64,000 nt of DNA from Apostichopus japonicus. Lineage: Eukaryota; Echinodermata; Holothuroidea; Aspidochirotida; Stichopodidae. The notes under the pieces are model-generated. The model saw only the letters and a list, made by a program, of their open reading frames with translations, was not told the origin of the DNA and did not search any database. The DNA is taken from assembly GCF_037975245.1 (NCBI RefSeq), contig NC_092582.1, positions 5,930,001 to 5,994,000 of the forward strand, given 5' to 3'. Made by a program: the position numbers and the translations under genes. Positions 51,363 to 64,000 of this stretch are shown here, one piece after another; the first letter of the stretch is position 1, and each line of letters opens with the position of its first letter.

Positions 51363-54300
51363 CTTGGCAACAGTCTGACCAAGCCATGTGATATATCACA
51401 ATCAGTTATATCTTAAAAATTTTGAAATCCATGAGGTTACAATGATCTTAGTCAATAGGACTGCAGAAGACTGAAATAATAACAAACTGTCTTTTTTTCA
51501 ATCACGTGTAATAATACCCACCCCTCCATTTGAACGGTGCAAATAAATGGTGCTCTCAGCACCTTCCAATTCTGTAAAGATGCAACCTCATGACAATATG
51601 TGTCAAATCGTTTTTAAATACCCCTCCCTGGGTGAATTATGGGAATGTTTGGACAAATGTCATGTAGATCCTAAAGAAATCAACTATAATTATTGTAAAG
51701 CAAAACCAGTAGTTGGCTCGCCCAATAATTAGGTCTATATATATTGTTTGGAAAAGCATATAAGTAATGTTGCAATTCTTCTTATGTCAAATTCCTGACA
51801 TGAATAAAGTGCCAACGACTACTGTAAGGTCTGATTTATAATTACGGATCAGACTCCACGCTAGATATCTGTTCAGCAATAAAACGAGACAAGTTGATTT
51901 TAAACTTCCGCACGTTTACATTAGATCCTGAGCTCCGCAACACATCCCCATTCGTAATCGTCAAACAGGGAAGTTGATTTTTTGTTTCCTAGGAAAAAAT
52001 TCGAAGCCATAGGCTGTGTGAAATACGGCACTGCTGCTAACGCCTACTACTGTATTGTAGATTATGCGCGCAGCAAACAAAAGCCAAAAGTTCATCGATC
52101 AGCTTGCTGGTCCCGGGTCAATCCTGATCTGCATTTTCTTCACAGGTTTAACATACTAAGAACTGCATAGGCTCTGATCCTCCCTCAAGTCCTGGTAGCT
52201 ATCACAGGCTGCCCCCAGACCCCCTCCCCCCCCCCCAACACAAGGCACGACCTCACATGCAAACCATTAAGCTGTATTTGTCGTCCAAAGCATGCAGCCT
52301 CCGCAGTTCTTATCCCAATTTCCTCTTGCATAATTTGGAAGCCTGTATACAAAACATTCAATCAATCTTCATCAGAGAAACAAAAAATAAACACACACAC
52401 AAAGCTTGTCCAGCTTGAGTTCCATTTGCAGTCATTTATTTTCTTTTGTGTACACATTAGCCATAGACATTCTTTGTGGTTACCCTTAATTCATAATAGA
52501 TACATGTGTCAACAAGGTTACATACTGACCCCATACCCCACTTTCCCAATGTTTAAAGCTACTTTACAGTACCCTGTCTACAAAACCGCAAGTAATTAAT
52601 CCCACCTGGTGCAACTATGTCCTTCACTGTGGGCTTCATTGATCCATGGTGGTACACTAATAGGGACATCCATTTGGAAAATTCCTTGCACTATGTAAAC
52701 TGAAATGCAAGCTTGCATTATAGGCCTAAACCATAACAACTCCCTGGTTAAGCTGAATTGCATGAAGTAAATAACCCCAAAGGCATTCTGCCTATCTTTA
52801 CAGCAAAGGGGGGATTTTTTTGGGGCATTTGTATTTGCACAGAATATCTTCAAAGATGGACTACATGATAAGCTGTTTTAGGAATATTTGGGTTTTAACT
52901 TTGTTTTCAACCACGTTTTATATATAACATCAGAACATTTATATAGTTTAAGCTTCATCAAACAATTTTCAACTTCGACTACTGTCGACATGCATTCATG
53001 AACAGTAAGGTTCTTGAACTAATTTTGACTATTTTGAATTTTGCATTTTAATATCCCAGTATAAAGTTCATCCAAGCTTTATATATAATTCAAACATGGG
53101 ACTCCATGACAAGCAGCTTAAGGAATATTTTGTGTTTAACTTCTGCGCATATTTTTAAATAGTTTTGTAGCTTCAAAAGAATATCCCTAAAAGTTTTATT
53201 TTAAAGCAACGAGGGAAAGTATGCAAACATATTGATCAATGTTTGCATTTTGACAACTCAGGTGACAGGAATTTTTCCGTTTTTTGAAACACTTAAATGG
53301 CCTTGAAGGGCTTTTTCACATCATTGTCATAATGTGTGATTTCATAGATATAAGTTAAAGATTACAATTAATTTTAATTAACAGTGTAATTTTGGCACAG
53401 GAGTTTACAAAACCTATGATGAAAAAATAAAGTCACAAAGTGCCTTAAATTAAATTCTAAAGAATAGACAAAATTAGTAAGCTTTAATACAAGAATAACA
53501 ACTAAAATACTGAGGTTATATACAAAATAATATGCACTTCTAAATACAATACTTACAGTACCATCTACTGTTGACAACTTTGTACCACACTATACAGGAC
53601 AAACTTTCATGGAACTTTTCAGGTCCTAAAATAAGGTTGTTCCGAGAAAAAAATGGGGGGAGGCATTTATAGAATCATCACATGACCATTGTACCATCAA
53701 ATAGTACACCTGCATTTGTGTTTTGAACTTTCACTACATTTGTCTTTACAACTAAGTGTCAGACCATCTTTAAAACTTTGCCCTGCTGATAGACTTTAAA
53801 AGGTAATCAGTATTATGGCCCCAAATGTTAACATGCTACAGTATATAGAAGTTTTCAACAGTGCACTTTCCTGGTGGTTCTGTATCTTCAAGTTACTTTC
53901 AAACATTGAGAAGCCTTAAAATATGACAATTTATTGAATCCTGTCTCAGTGAAGTTCGATACTTTGATGGTGGAAATAAAATGGTTGCTGTGCGCAGTTT
54001 GAACATGAGTGTTGACCATTATTGGACTTTCTGGCACACCGTTAAAAAGCACTGATATCAGTGCAGGTTGCATTTCTATAACATTTTCCAAATTTATTTT
54101 TCCAAAAAGCACATTATTTAAAACCCATACTACATTGTAACATTCAGATCACAACGACCATATTCTGGTGCGAAAGGATAAAGTGGCAATATTAGGTAAT
54201 AACATGTGAAACCTCAGGTTACGTGCCATCAAAAGGTGAGACCTGTTGGTGTCATAAAATGCAAAGTGCCTCTTCACTGTGAGCACCTGTGAGCTTAGTT

Positions 54301-57300
54301 TATAGGCCGGAGGGAAGTGGTACCCCTAAGTGGTACCGTATTACTTAAATCTTACCAACCGCAAACAGAAGCTACAATTTCTGGGACTGCAATCCCTAGG
54401 TCTAAGTCATAACATCCTTTTGATTGAACAAAATAATAATGGTGATGACCAAATCATCAGACATTTCCCCAGATAGATTAAAACTCACAGGTGTGTTAGA
54501 TACCATGAAAACTGCAGCAGAAAATCAGCCACATATATCCTTAACCTACACTTAATAAAAAGTTGAAAACTGTATATATATGCTCTGTGTCCACCTGTTT
54601 TGCCATCTCAGGACCAATTTATCTGGCTGCATGATCACTGAAAGGAGATATTCCATCACTGCTTGGCCAAATTGATTCCCCTCGAGAAGGGTTGTGACCC
54701 CACTCATTATACTGTGGGTACACTGCTGCCTCTGTGGCATCAGTTTCACCCTGCTGCACTCATGAACTTCTACTTTGAAGAGAACTGCCGCAGTACACTG
54801 TATCTGTACAATCTGCAGAGCTCTTACCATTACATTGGGTTAGTCTTTGGGTGGCCCTATGCATCTTCCACAAATTCTTTGATTCTTATTGCTATAATTT
54901 TACATTGATCTTTATCGATACTGGCTATACTTTCCCTTTTTTTTTTCTTTTTTTTTCTTTTCTTTTTACTTTTCATTTATTTTTATTTTTTTTCCCTCAA
55001 AATTTGCACAACATGCTTACTTGTCCCGACTGTCATCAATTTTTTATTCTCAATCATTATTTAATACGCTCAACGATTTCCCTGCCATTAAACCTGCAGC
55101 TGCTGATTGCATACATAACAATTATTGACCTATCAAGCACTGGATCCTCACAAAGGAGGCATGTGACACAATTGAAGAACACAAGTTATATCCAACAAAG
55201 TTACCATTTTATAGAAGGGGTCAAATTGCTTACCTACAAGCCTTAGCTACTATACTCTCACACAAATAGGCCCATCCCACGAACGCAGGCTTGCTTTACC
55301 CTTGATCGACCTATCGAGGGGAGGGCAAATTGCTCCACTCTTTTTCTGCATGGGAACGGGACTGGCCGAGCTTGATCGAGCCCCTCGTGAGAGGTGGGGT
55401 TAGGACAGCTTAGCCCGGGTAAACATTGACAAATTTAAATAAGCAATTACCTTGGGGTGTAATAGATACGATGGATTTTATCAGTTGTAGTTTCCGCTGC
55501 TGACATAAACTGTGTTGTATCTTCTAAAATTGGTTGTGTGTACAAAGGACCGACGCAGTTTAAATGAATTACGCAAGACATAGCTGAGTAGTACACAGTG
55601 TAGCTGCCCGCATATATCCGCATGCATACAGTATAAAGTTGCAGCTTCTTTCTTGAAGACATCCAGATAATCAGCAAAGCCCATTATTGTTATTAACGAG
55701 CAGAGTATGTGGTAGGACAACGAGGTATTTGCATTGCTTGGCATTTGGTGCGACGCAAGTATTATGTCGAAACTTGATGGGACATGCCGCAGGGTTTTCA
55801 TTTCACATCATTCAGACTCTGGTCCGAAATAAAAAAAAAGACAATTAATTTGCAGTCATGGACAGAAATCGGACGCTATACTGATCACATTGAACACGCC
55901 CTTAAAACTATGCCGTTATTATGAACAGAAGAACAGTGTCTATAAAGTGATACTGAGAATATGTTTAGTACAAAATAGCAAAATATTTCCCACGAACATG
56001 GTTTGGACATTTCCCAAGGTTTCCCAATCATGCTGCTATGCCTTGAGCTAACTCATTGAAATGCGGGTTCAAATTGCAGGGCTTTTCTGCGGTTTTAATT
56101 TTAGCCCTACCTATGCATTCTTGAAGCAAGCCCGCATTCCAGGGAACGGCCTATAAGTTAACAACTATTTAACTACTGAATTATAGATCAATTTACATTC
56201 ACTCTATCAGCCTAGATCTATGGGAAGTTACTCTATAATTCCATGTTCACGTTTTGCCTTTATATGATATGTGAATGTGGCCAGGATAGGGAAAAACTGT
56301 CATCTACCCTATGTCATCACAAAATGGGGTCATAGCAAGGTTACTATGCTGATACATGGCCAAACAGTGGTATATATAAATAGGTACTGAATGCATAGCC
56401 AGGTTTACCATTTCTGCTCCCCTGAAAGAGTTCATACACACTGTATGTCAAAGTGTAATTGCTCTACTTGGAATAGCAGAAATATCATGATACATTATTT
56501 CGGGCACTGGTATACTGTAGTTAGTGGAAACAGTGAAATGTCTTTTTAGGTCACTGTGTTGCTGCATGTAGGAGGACAATAACCTGTCTGTGCCATAATA
56601 TCAGGGAGCTGAGATATATATAAACCATTGCAAAGTTCTTCTTGTTATTATGCTGTTGCAGGTAAAAATGTAGATTTACAACACTGGTGTTACCCTCCTC
56701 TTTTCATGTAATGAGACCTACAGCATATCACTGCAGTCACGTACCTGCCAGACTATACCACAGTTATCACCATCTCATTAATGATTCCTGCCAAAAAACC
56801 TTCTTTTGGGAATGGGTAGCTCCAACAGGGGCACTGCTGGGGTCACCATATAATACATAGAGCTAGGGAAACATTAATGGTTTTTATTACCAGGAAAACG
56901 AATTAATAATGGGTTGTTTTTAGCTCACTTGACAGATTCCATAGAGACATCTTTACAAACCAGATACCAGACCTTGATCAAGATTGTGCAATGATCCAGA
57001 TCGAGAAATGATCACAGACAAGAGACAAGTCACTGATCGCAGCTTGTAAATAAACCAGTCATTTAACTTATTTGTGTTTAATATATTTCTGACAGTCAGT
57101 AGAGGAAAAGCCATAAATTGAACAGACAGACAGAATAAGATGGTGGATGAAAGCTTGCTGTTGCCATGGCGTGCATATGTCTTGCTGAAATGAGTTAAAT
57201 CCAGAAAGGCTTACTGATTCCTTCCCACCTTCTCTTTCAGAACATTATTATTAAAGCTTCATAAAACATTTTGTAAACAACTTGTCAATTTGGAAATGAT

Positions 57301-57587
57301 CAGCAAGGTTCTTGAAACTAATTTTGACCTACATATATCCAGTATGAAATTCATCTAAGATTTTTATATAATTTGGAATTATTTTGTTTACAAGGCTTTC
57401 TCTCTTTGAGCAGTCAAGAAAATATCATATCCACAGCACGGCAATAGGGTTCTTCATGGTCTACGGACATTAACAACAACATTGCACCTATTCACTCTAA
57501 TAGGCATTAGAACTCATGTAACTTCCATCAACTATTGACCAGATTTTGAGAGAGATTATCACACACAACAAATGTACCGAATATGGA
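51363..57587. other. Upstream region, no gene seen
   Basis: Long AT-rich sequence with a T/C-rich tract at about 54935-55000. Open frames of 60-130 codons occur (for example 54851-55246 + and 55481-55801 -) but show no recognised domain or signal peptide. The collagen signal-peptide exon might be here but was not identified. Confidence 0.45.
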
Positions 57588-57974
57588 GGCATTGAAGATT
57601 CACCCAAAACCGCATGCCGCCCTCTGAAAAAGTTAACTTTCTGTTGTTTGCAAGTGAAGTTTTTTTCTTGTCGCTACAAAATGCAGACAGTAGTGAGACG
57701 TGATACGTTGTTATCTTATATCTCGACCTGAGATCAGGGAGTTCCATAACAACTCCCAGCTGATATGTCCCTCGCTGCTATGTACACTGTGTTGTGGGTT
57801 ATTGACTGTAGCTGAATGTATTGACTATACACTAGTGTCTAATTACTGTAGCAAGCTGTGTGTGTATTTTCTGGGATCGATGGTGGTGTCTAACACTTCT
57901 GTTACAACTCATTCAAAACTAGTTAAGATTACCGGCATGAGACACTTCTTTGTGCACGAGTCTTCACTCCCTTT
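57588..57974 (+). mobile_element. GAAGACTCG-terminated MITE, copy 3
   Basis: GGCATTGAAGATTCACCC to GAGTCTTCACTCCC. It retains the block GATCAGGGAGTTCCATAACA that copy 2 lacks and copy 1 has in inverse, so copy 2 carries an internal deletion. Confidence 0.87.
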
Positions 57975-58727
57975 AAACTACTTGTATTCTCTAAGGTGGA
58001 TCGAGCCATAAGCATTAAAGTATGCAGTTCAACAATTAATGCTCTACTCCTGTAGTGAGTTATCACCTAAATTACAATGTATCCAGAGTTCGACCTCTGC
58101 GTACTTCAAATGACGTACATCGCTATGTAACTAAAGCATCATCACGAAGACTGTGGAGTCCTCTTTTTATCAAAAGTCACCATCGACACAAAAAATCAAA
58201 CAATCTGATTAACTCTCAGCCCAGTCCCCTTGCATCAAGACTGGAACCACACTATTACAGAAGTTTGTTCCCAAACAGTCGATAGATCTCTTTCAATGAA
58301 TTGATTTGCCTAAACAGTCAATAAGTAACTGAGAATTGATGAATCGTGTTGCCTATATCTCGCAAAACAAGTCTATAAATATGGGCCACAGGGGGATGAA
58401 ACCTTTAATACGTTGCACAGGTGTTGCCTTTCATTTTGGGATCGTTTACCTCCACAAATGTTGGGAGTGCACTTTCTTGTCACTAAAACAAATATCAGTA
58501 CTAGCTTTTCAAAACATTAAAATGAGCAAAATTCTTGAGTGTTTCTAATTCTTCAAAATGTGTCTGAACTATGAACATGAGCCACCGAATCATGGAATAT
58601 CAGCTTAAAGTGCTTGCGGTACTGAACTTGATGATTCAGGTCATAATCAGTAGTTGCCAGGATCACTTTGAAGATCTAAAATTGTCCGATCAAAACGAGT
58701 CAGATTCAGGTCGTCCATGTAGAGTCA

Positions 58728-60571
58728 AATAAATTAGAATCCTAACTCATATAAAATACCTGACTGCTAAAGATTCATTATTGTTGTGACATGGATTAAT
58801 GTTAGAACTGGCCCCATGTGGGATTAGTTCTTGGTTATTCTTGAACAACATCACCGATAGCTTATCGCACCAAATCCTATTTGTTGCTAAAGCTACGGTA
58901 TGTATTGCAAACAGATCTTTCCAGAAGCAAACATCTGGCATGTTCCCAAACAAGAATGCAGACAGGAAGCATGTATCCTCTCATGATATTTTCTGAAAAA
59001 TGTCAATGGCAACGGTACGTTGCGTTACAACCACGAATATCAGGTAATTGTATCATAGACACAATTCCGACGGTTGACACCAATACCGTACAAATATTTC
59101 ATACTTTAGATGTAGAAATTTCCAGAAGAAAACAATCTGACATGGTTCCATGCAAGGAACACAGAAACAGGAAATATATTAAATTTATGACTTTTTCAAG
59201 GTAAACCGTCAACTACTACACTCGATGATGACAGCTCCTGTTTGTGTTTTTACCAATTACTTCCCATTCCAGAATGTTCATGATATTAATGATTAAAACA
59301 TCTTCACATTTACAATATATGTTTATATAAATATATATATATATATATACACTCCCAAAAATTTCATGAATGCCAGGATAATGCTTATTGCAAATAAATA
59401 GCACAATGCAAACACATGTACGATGCTAGTTTTTTTTGTCTGGAGGTGCAGAACATGTAGTGAATAATATTAGTTACTAGTCAACTAAATTAAAATCCTA
59501 ACTCATATAAAATATGCGACTGCTAAAGATTCATTATTGGTGTGACATGGATTAATGTTTAGAACTGGCCCCATGTGGGATTAGTTCTTGGTTATTCTTG
59601 AACAACATCACCGACAGCTTATCGCACCAATTCCTATTGTTGCTAAAGCTACGGTATGTATTGCAAACAGATCTTTCCAGAAGCAAACATCTGGCATGTT
59701 CCCAACCAAAAATTCAGACAGGAAGCATATATCCTCTCATGATTTCTGAAAAATGCAGTGGCGTAGGAAGGTACTTTTGAGTGGGGGGACTGAAGACTGA
59801 TGGCCTTTGGGGGGGTCTAAGGGGAGGGGGTGGAAATTTTTTGCATTTCCAGGTGGCCTCAGATGCAATTTGGTGCAATATAGCACACTTCAACCCACCC
59901 ACTCCATTTTGTATATAACTTTGCATTTTCACCTGGCCTTAGATGCAATTTGGTGCTCCAAATGAGATTTTTTTCTCATTTGGAAATGAAAAAGGGGTTT
60001 TCTGACTTGCGAAGAGGGGGGGCTGAATGATACTTCCGCCTCTCCATATTTTTCACTGGGGGGGGCTGGTGCCCCCCACCCCCCCCGATTCCTACGCCCT
60101 TGGAAAAATGTCAATGACAACGGTTTGTTACGTTACAACAACGAATATCAGGTAATTGTATCATGGACACAATTGAAAAGGTTGACACCAATTCTGTACA
60201 AATATTACATACTATAGTTGTAGAAATTTCCAGAAGAAAACAATTTGACATGGTTCGGTGCAGGGAACACAGAAACAGGAAATCTATTAAATTTATGACT
60301 TTTTCAAGGTAGACCATCAACTGCATACTACACTCTACAATGACAACTTCTGTTTGTGTTTTTACCAATTACTTCCCATTCCAGAATTTTCGCGATATTG
60401 ATGATTAAAACATCTTCACATTTACAATATATATATATGTTTACAGTCCCAAAAATGTCATGAATGCCAGGATAATGCTTATTGCAAATAAATAGCACAA
60501 TGCAAACATGTGTGATGGCTAGTATTTTTTCTGGAGGTGCAGAACATGGTGAATGATAAATATTAGTAACT
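58728..60571. repeat. Tandem duplication of a 0.75-kb segment
   Basis: 58728-59477 and 59483-60571 are near-identical in order: AATCCTAACTCATATAAAAT, GACATGGATTAATGTT, CAGATCTTTCCAGAAGCAAA, CATGAATGCCAGGATAATGC, GGAGGTGCAGAACATG. The second copy is longer by a 347-bp MITE at 59756-60102. (TA)n tracts of different length mark the copies. Confidence 0.93.
59756..60102. mobile_element. hAT-like MITE, family 2
   Basis: The termini CAGTGGCGTAGGAA and TTCCTACGCCCTTG are inverted, flanked by a perfect 8-bp duplication GAAAAATG (59748-59755 and 60103-60110). The matching point of the duplicated copy at about 58993 shows one uninterrupted TGAAAAATGTCAATGGC, an empty site. The GGCGTAGGA end relates it to the element at 47946. 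Confidence 0.93.
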
Positions 60572-63062
60572 ATTCCTTAAATGAAAACTTAACAATCTAA
60601 ACATATGAAGATGGTTGAGGGATGGGTAGGGAAGTTTACCCCTTCCTCCTGCCTATCCCCTCCTCCCCCAACCCCACATCCCAACCCCCCTACAACAACT
60701 TTCAGACTGTCCTCCAACAAACTACACCCACTTAAAGAGATCAAAGCAGACTACATATGTATTGAGTAAACTTTTCCACAGAAACCCCTTAAAGAAATGC
60801 AGCTTGGTTTGGTATATAGATTAAAAGATAAAGACATTTTGCACAGCATGATCAGCAAATTGGCCTTGGAAATTAATGGGTCACACAAACTCCTGAAAGA
60901 TAACAGTTTAATATATACTCATTGAGTTCATCCCATTGGTTGCAATTCATTGCATTATCTGAGCCATGTGCGCTATGATTCAGCTCTTTTCAGTCAGAAT
61001 ATGAATAAATTCCTTCGAAATCATCACAATTCTTCCACTGCTTATACAAGGGCTGAACTCTGGGGGAACTGAGCTGTCAGTAAGTACTGAACGAGACTAT
61101 GTACTTTGACTGTAATGGTCTGTACAGGAATCTCTCGTGCACAAATGTAGATTTAATCAAGACAAGGTGGTGAGTTAATACCCATAAAGTAAAATCAACT
61201 CAGTTTAAATGCACTTTGTACAGTATAGTGGTCATCATGTGCCAACCTGAGAGTACACTTCCTCACTATGAATAAATTCAACCGTAAAGTTTGTGACTAT
61301 AAAATTACATGGTGTGTGGACTTCCAAATCATAATTTGTTTGCCACAACTAGTATGACTCCAAGTAGATATTTCCCAAAGAAGACACCTGGCATGGTTCT
61401 ATGAAAGAAGTGAGACAGGTAGAATCCTATATGTAAAGCCTTTTTTTACTTTGCCACAAATTTGGCATTAAAAATTTGACGACAATTCATTTTCGTGAGT
61501 ATGTATACGGAAGCTAAGATATTGAAAATTTTACTTGACATCCAAACTGAATTCATAATATTAATACAAAATTTGGACAAAAACCATACAACTTAGTCTG
61601 GGCCAAAGAAACATGAGAATCTTTAACCGCAACGGCTAACAGCTAGCTATGGTCTATTTCTAGTTTCGGTGAGCACAGTCAACATGGCCAGCAGTCCGTC
61701 CACTGCTGTAGAAAGCACTGGTTATAACAGATTCAGGTTTTCTTTTTTACCCAATTCTGTTTCTCTCTTCAACCTGAAAGTTCGATAGGTTGTCTTGTGT
61801 TTAATTTTCTTGTTTTTTATTCTGGACTGGTTTGCATTTTTATATTTGTAAGTATTCAAGTATCTATGTGTGTATTGTATTGAGATGTATATTTATTTCA
61901 ACTTTTCTGTGCTCTGTTTTTACTTATTTTTAACCGTATTCTATTTATAACTTTACTATTTGATATTTTATGTGTTTTGCTGCAGGGAGACAAATTTCCA
62001 TATTCTTTCAGATGAAATAAATCTATCTATCTGGTCCGAGGTTTTTTAATCTTGACATTTGGGTGAATTTTGCCTGTTTTTGTAATTTAATGTGTAAGAA
62101 AATTTGGTGTTTGATAAGCTGTTCAAAAGCTTGGATACTAACAAATATATTACATTTTACCTAGAATAATTTGATAATTTCTTAACCCAAAATAATTCCC
62201 ATGCTCCCCCTCAATACAAAAGAGAATTGCTTAATACTGCCGATTGTGCAATAAAGCCCAAAAATTTGCTGGATGCCGCATTGCTGTGTAAGTGGACTGA
62301 ATAATGGTCCACTGAACTCTTAACATGTATGTATGATAGTCAGACCAACTCGTTCATGCTTGGGGAAAGTGATTTATCACATGTCAAAACCTTGCCATCC
62401 TAATGCTTCTTAAGGAAGGAAGTCAACCATAGCTGGAACCCATTACTTGCCTTTGTGCATTCTTCTTGGACTTGATAATCTTCACGACCATTCTCACTGA
62501 ATACTTAATAAGCTACCATCGTCCTATGTACGTATACAGTCTTATCTAACCGATCGGAAACGATCGGAGAGTTGGATTGGCCAGTTTAAAGAGTTCCATA
62601 ACGTTCTTTCCTGAATGTCCTTTGTGAGTAATCTATCTCATTTGTAAAAGGCTGGCAGAAGGGTTCTGTAGATAAACTTGGACGCCAGAAATGTAACCAA
62701 ACACCAGCCCCCTGACGCTCTTTACTACCCTAGAACAAAGCAAGTCGAACCTATTGCGGGTCCATGGGTGGATCTTATCTATACCAGTTGCTGCATGGAC
62801 AAGGTTTATTCTGACTAAGAAATTGATACTTTATATAAAGGCATTTGTACACATTTTTCAGTTGAATTTTTTTAAAGTTAAGAACTCTACCAAATCATAC
62901 CGATTCCTTCTCTTTATTCATCTTTTCATGCAACCACAGCAGAGCATCATGGGTAATATTGACCTGACTCTAGGTGGACTGGTCAGATGATACCATGCAT
63001 TCGGATACCTCAGGGTTGATTCCACATTTGTTATTTTGTAAATTTATGCATACAGTATAACG
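60572..63062. other. No gene seen; possible retroelement 3' tail
   Basis: Around 61740-62032, T-rich sequence ends CAGATGAAATAAATCTATCTATCT, like the 3' end of a non-LTR retroelement with a (TATC)n tail, without coding sequence. The rest is unrecognised. Confidence 0.4.
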
Positions 63063-63470
63063 CAGGGTTGTCCAACCTTTTGCGGAGGAGGGCCACATGG
63101 AATGATTATTATGAAGGAGGGGGCCGCATGAACCCTATGCTCGATTTTTCGATTTTTTGCCCGAAGCCCAAGGCAACAAAGTGTGAGCACTGCGCGCGGA
63201 GCGCACTGATTTATTTTCCTTCCTGATAAAACAGATGAATAAAGTTCAGCCGCCCCCCCCCCCCTACGCTGAGAGAGTGTCACACAAACTGACCTGTATG
63301 CAATTTTTTGGACCCAGAAGGTTCGAATGATTGATTAAATATAGCTTCAAATTGTTATCAATAAATCTGCTCACTAAAATTTCGCACCGTATAGAGCATC
63401 TCTGGCGGGCCGGACGCAACCCTGCGGCGGGCCAGACTGTGGTCCGTGGGCCGTAGGTTGGACAACCCTG
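63063..63470 (+). mobile_element. hAT-like MITE, family 1, copy 2
   Basis: 408 bp, CAGGGTTGTCCAACC to GGTTGGACAACCCTG, with a perfect 8-bp target duplication GTATAACG (63055-63062 and 63471-63478). Near-identical to 8628-9024 along its length. Confidence 0.95.
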
Positions 63471-63478
63471 GTATAACG

Positions 63479-64000
63479 CCTATGCTGGTCCTGAGTGCCA
63501 TAATTAAACAGTTTCAGCACATGTGCACAGTGTTCCCCTATACACTGGTTACCACACATTATTACTATTATCATTATTATCACTTTGAAACCATTTCCAA
63601 GTTAGCAATTTTGACCTTCCTTTTTTACACATATGTGCATTAATGATTAAAGATCACAAAAGATTATAAAAACAGCAATTTTTTTAACTTCTAGAGAGAT
63701 GGACTGCAAAACCAAGACAGGTAGTTTCAGAGAACATATTTAAACCCTCATTATAAACTCATTTAAATGCTTAGAAAATGGATATACATCATCAACCTAA
63801 AAATAGCTCAAAACATAAACATAGACAATGTTACCATGGTAATTGGAAATCATCCCTGGGTACCTTCAAATGACTCTTTCAGACAAAAATGTTCTGCTAT
63901 ATATATATAATGGAGATATGACTTGGTTGGGGGTTATTTTTGAAATGACAAGTACAGTCTACAGTTTCTACAATTAAACCAAGTGACTTAGCGCAAGTAC
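63479..64000. other. No feature seen
   Basis: AT-rich sequence with a short (TA)n near 63900. Nothing recognised. Confidence 0.5.

Noticed and set aside
54663-55246. Two plus-strand open frames of 81 and 131 codons
   Set aside because: No recognised domain; the second covers a T/C-rich low-complexity tract.
55447-55801. Minus-strand open frames ending near a GTAATT, as a possible first exon of the collagen
   Set aside because: There is no clear signal peptide, and the possible donor leaves 2 nt whereas exon 1 needs 1 nt before it.
59929-60120. Short minus-strand frame with GGWGAPAPP
   Set aside because: It is inside the 347-bp MITE and has no coding evidence.

Overview
The window is eukaryotic genomic DNA. 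It is AT-rich, with short exons in long introns and many tRNA-derived SINEs, non-autonomous DNA transposons, LINE fragments and minisatellites. The gene content and repeat types suggest a marine invertebrate, possibly an echinoderm, but nothing here fixes the species.

One gene dominates. It is a fibrillar collagen with an N-terminal TSPN (thrombospondin N-terminal-like/laminin-G-like) domain, on the minus strand, with 37 exons recognised between 50942 and 1046. Exons 1-4 (50942-39221) encode the TSPN domain with its four cysteines. Exons 5-6 (37224-36645) encode a non-collagenous hinge. Exons 7-37 (36612-1046) encode one Gly-X-Y helix of about 902 residues ending in a GPPGPPGPP cap. The helix exons all join in phase 0 and nearly all begin with a whole Gly codon. 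Most are 45, 54, 99, 108 or 162 bp, the classical fibrillar-collagen sizes. I found no separate minor helix before the main one. That and several short breaks in Gly-X-Y recall the type XXIV/XXVII-like (clade C) chains more than type V/XI, but this is an inference. The signal-peptide exon was not found in the 13 kb upstream. The C-propeptide (COLFI) is not recognisable, apart from one weak candidate exon at 682-905.

Introns carry the rest. There are four copies of a SINE with a CATA-repeat tail, two or more other tRNA-derived SINEs, and a tRNA-like cloverleaf whose anticodon would be CTA. There are hAT-type MITEs with perfect 8-bp target duplications, a 1.37-kb foldback-like element next to the exon 1 donor, a three-copy MITE with GAAGACTCG termini, and a LINE 3' fragment. 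Large tandem arrays have units of 75 bp (intron 33), 58 bp (intron 22), 35 bp (intron 13) and 59 bp (intron 9). Several arrays come within a few tens of bases of a splice site. Perfect DR1 motifs (TGACCTTTGACCT) recur in intronic repeats.

Upstream of exon 1 (50.9-64 kb) I recognise no other gene. That stretch holds MITEs and a 0.75-kb tandem duplication, one copy of which carries a MITE. No prokaryotic features, CRISPR arrays or viral genes are recognised.
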